Positions 4,567-6,748 of a stretch of DNA of 6,748 bases are shown here, piece by piece. Position 1 is the first letter of the stretch. The number at the start of each line of letters is the position of its first letter. The position numbers and the translations under genes were made by a program. The notes below the pieces were generated by a model. The model saw only the letters and a program-made list of their open reading frames with translations, was not told the origin of the DNA and searched no databases. The stretch is from CAZEUZ01 sp964515805 (GTDB lineage: Bacteria > Pseudomonadota > Gammaproteobacteria > Pseudomonadales > Cellvibrionaceae), in assembly GCA_964515805.1 (NCBI GenBank), contig CAZEUZ010000173.1, positions 1 through 6,748 of the forward strand, in the 5' to 3' direction.

Positions 4567-6748
4567 ATGATTGTAGCGATTATTCAGTGGTCTATTGGCA
4601 ATCGTTTTTTAGTGCTGCTGGCCACCGCCATTTTAGTAGGATTGGGATTGTTCTCACTGCAGCGAACGCCAGTCGATGCAATTCCCGATCTCAGCGATGT
4701 ACAGGTAATTATCAAAACATCCTACGCAGGCCAAGCGCCACAGGTGGTTCAGGACCAGGTTACTTATCCACTGACAACGGCTATGTTGTCAGTGCCAGGT
4801 GCAGTGACGGTAAGGGGCTACTCTTTTTTCGGCGATTCTTATGTCTATGTTATTTTCGACGAAAAAACCGACTTATACTGGGCTCGCAGCCGCGTTTTAG
4901 AGTATCTCAGTCAAGTTGCTCCCATTCTGCCTGAATCCGCTAAACCACAATTGGGACCCGATGCCAGCGGCGTCGGTTGGGTGTATATTTATTCATTGGT
5001 TGACAGAAGCGGCAATCATGACATTAGTCAACTGCGCAGTCTGCAGGACTGGTTTTTAAAGTATGAGCTGCAAACAGTGTCAGGCGTTTCTGAAGTTGCC
5101 GCTGTCGGCGGTATGATCAGGCAGTACCAGGTTACGGTAAATCCCGACAAACTACGGGCTTTCGGAATTCCGCTAGCCCATGTGCAAATGGCGATCAAAC
5201 GTGCCAATCAAGAAGTTGGCGCTTCGGTGATTGAAATGGCCGAAGCCGAGTATATGGTGCGCGCTTCCGGTTATATCCAAAACATTGATGATTTGGCAAC
5301 GATCCCCTTAGGTGTGAACGCTAATGGCGCACCTCTGTTACTCAGGGATATTGCCGATATTCGATTGGGTCCACAAATGCGCCGCGGCATCGCTGAATTG
5401 AACGGAGAGGGAGAAACCGTCGGTGGCATTGTAGTAATGCGTTTTGGTGAAAATGCGCAAACCACCATCAACGGTGTTAAAGAAAAGTTAAATCAGCTTT
5501 CTAAAAGTTTACCCGAAGGTGTGGAGATTGTTACGGTGTATGACCGCTCCGGATTAATTCAAAGCGCTATTCACAATTTATGGGAAAAACTTTTTGAAGA
5601 ATTCGTGGTTGTCGCTCTGGTATGCATGATTTTCTTATTCCACGTGCGCTCATCTCTGGTTGCCATTATCAGTCTTCCCATTGGTATTCTAACGGCATTT
5701 ATTGTGATGTACTTTCAGGGCATCAACGCCAATATCATGTCCTTGGGAGGCATCGCTATCGCCATCGGCGCCATGATCGACGGCGCCATCGTAATGATCG
5801 AAAATATGCATAAACATATGGAGCGAACGCCGCTGACGGCAGACAATCGCTGGCAAATTGTGAGCAAAGCGGCAACGGAAGTAGGGCCAGCGCTCTTCTT
5901 TAGTCTGTTGATTATCACCGTCAGTTTTTTGCCGGTATTTACTCTGGAAGCTCAAGAGGGTCGCATGTTTAGTCCCCTAGCGTTTACCAAAACTTATGCT
6001 ATGGCCGCTTCGGCTGCGTTGGCGGTGACCCTAGTGCCAGTACTGATGGGCTATTTTATACGCGGCAAAGTGTTACCGGAACAGCGCAATCCGGTCAACC
6101 GGCTGCTGATTCGACTCTATATGCCAGCGTTAAGTACGGTGTTAAATTATCCAAAAATGACTGTATTGACATCGTTCATACTTTTAATGAGTATGCTTTG
6201 GCCACTGCAAAACATCGGCAGTGAATTTATGCCTCCATTAGATGAAGGTGATTTGATGTACATGCCCACCACTTATCCAGGTATTTCTATTGGCAAAGCG
6301 AGGGAATTATTGCAACAGACCGATAAATTGATTGCCACGGTCCCTGAAGTCAAGACGGTGTTTGGCAAAATCGGGCGAGCTGAAACTGCGACTGATCCGG
6401 CACCCTTAACCATGATTGAAACTTTTATCCAGCTAAAACCCAAAGAGCAATGGCGAGAGGGCGTGACCACTGAATCACTGAAAACAGAATTTGATGCATT
6501 GGTCAAATTACCTGGTGTCACTAATGCTTGGGTCATGCCCATTAAAACGCGGATCGATATGTTAGCGACAGGTATTAAAACCCCAGTGGGAATCAAGGTG
6601 GCTGGCCCCGATCTAGCTGTTATTCAATCCATTGGTCAACAGCTTGAAAGTATTCTTGGTAACGTTGAAGGCACAGCTTCGGTTTACTCCGAGAGAGTTG
6701 CCGGTGGTCGTTATCTGGATATCGATATTCAGCGTGATAAGGCAGCAC
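4567..6748 (+). CDS. cusA: Cu(I)/Ag(I) efflux RND pump CusA, partial (3' end beyond window)
   Basis: The frame is open from ATG 4567 to the right edge: 727 codons of a family about 1,045 long. It is the inner-membrane proton-driven pump that exports Cu(I)/Ag(I). It has TM1 (about 12-31), a first periplasmic porter region, TM2-TM6 (about 346-498), TM7 (about 531-547) and the start of the second periplasmic region. The TM4 signature around GAMIDGAIVMIEN contains Asp405, a proton-relay residue in E. coli CusA. The three-methionine site is complete: Met566, Met616 and Met665, with the same 50- and 49-residue spacing as E. coli Met573/623/672; Glu618 matches Glu625. Stepwise-transport methionines also align: Met271, Met391, Met403, Met410 at identical numbers and Met479/Met494 seven lower, owing to a shorter loop after TM4. 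This points to Cu/Ag rather than Zn/Co/Cd (CzcA type). No frameshift is seen. Confidence 0.97.
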   Translation, partial: MIVAIIQWSIGNRFLVLLATAILVGLGLFSLQRTPVDAIPDLSDVQVIIKTSYAGQAPQVVQDQVTYPLTTAMLSVPGAVTVRGYSFFGDSYVYVIFDEKTDLYWARSRVLEYLSQVAPILPESAKPQLGPDASGVGWVYIYSLVDRSGNHDISQLRSLQDWFLKYELQTVSGVSEVAAVGGMIRQYQVTVNPDKLRAFGIPLAHVQMAIKRANQEVGASVIEMAEAEYMVRASGYIQNIDDLATIPLGVNANGAPLLLRDIADIRLGPQMRRGIAELNGEGETVGGIVVMRFGENAQTTINGVKEKLNQLSKSLPEGVEIVTVYDRSGLIQSAIHNLWEKLFEEFVVVALVCMIFLFHVRSSLVAIISLPIGILTAFIVMYFQGINANIMSLGGIAIAIGAMIDGAIVMIENMHKHMERTPLTADNRWQIVSKAATEVGPALFFSLLIITVSFLPVFTLEAQEGRMFSPLAFTKTYAMAASAALAVTLVPVLMGYFIRGKVLPEQRNPVNRLLIRLYMPALSTVLNYPKMTVLTSFILLMSMLWPLQNIGSEFMPPLDEGDLMYMPTTYPGISIGKARELLQQTDKLIATVPEVKTVFGKIGRAETATDPAPLTMIETFIQLKPKEQWREGVTTESLKTEFDALVKLPGVTNAWVMPIKTRIDMLATGIKTPVGIKVAGPDLAVIQSIGQQLESILGNVEGTASVYSERVAGGRYLDIDIQRDKAA

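Noticed and set aside
4587..4934. Plus-strand frame of 115 residues at the start of cusA
   Set aside because: It is an out-of-frame shadow; the cusA frame over the same bases gives a clean RND N-terminus.
5271..6596. Several antisense or shifted frames of 63-107 residues inside cusA
   Set aside because: All overlap a conserved pump gene in other frames and carry no recognisable motif or ribosome site.
4567..6748. Zinc/cobalt/cadmium specificity (CzcA)
   Set aside because: The TM4 motif is of the Cu/Ag (HME4) type and the complete methionine triad at 566, 616 and 665 is a feature of CusA.
1..6748. Transfer RNA, ribosomal RNA, CRISPR array, insertion sequence or attachment site
   Set aside because: No cloverleaf, repeated spacer pattern, transposase or terminal repeats were seen by eye.

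Overview
The window holds most of a copper/silver efflux operon of the CusCBA type (an RND-family tripartite pump of the HME4 class). It is preceded by a small secreted Cys/His-rich protein, and a methyltransferase-like gene runs the opposite way on the left. Gram-negative origin follows from the outer-membrane factor and RND architecture. The moderate base composition and close resemblance to E. coli CusA suggest a proteobacterium, probably a gammaproteobacterium. I cannot name a genus.

Layout: (1) 1-939, minus strand: an open frame of 313 codons with a SAM-methyltransferase-like motif, cut by the left edge. (2) 940-1093: a divergent intergenic region with plausible sigma70 promoters in both directions and a perfect 8-bp inverted repeat over the leftward -10. 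(3) 1094-1507: a secreted protein of up to 137 residues with clustered Cys and His, whose start region has an unusual two-codon mini-ORF. (4) 1508-1642: a short non-coding leader with several mutually exclusive pairings, one of which would cover the ribosome binding site of the next gene. (5) 1643-3019 cusC-like outer-membrane factor, 3043-4563 cusB-like periplasmic adaptor fused to a CusF-like metallochaperone domain, and 4567 to the right edge cusA-like RND pump (727 codons present; the 3' part is missing). The last three genes are 23 and 3 bases apart and clearly form one operon.

How they work together: CusA draws Cu(I)/Ag(I) from the periplasm or inner membrane through methionine sites, all of which are present as far as the window reaches. 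CusB links pump to channel and can pass metal from its own N-terminal methionines and its fused CusF-like domain, and CusC opens through the outer membrane. The small Cys/His-rich protein is probably periplasmic and its place suggests a role in metal binding or control, but its function is unproven. No sensor or regulator gene (CusRS or CueR type) lies in the window.

The points most worth a second look are a Trp-to-Met replacement in the CusF-like copper site, the possible RNA switch ahead of cusC, and the mini-ORF plus Cys-rich protein that opens the operon.
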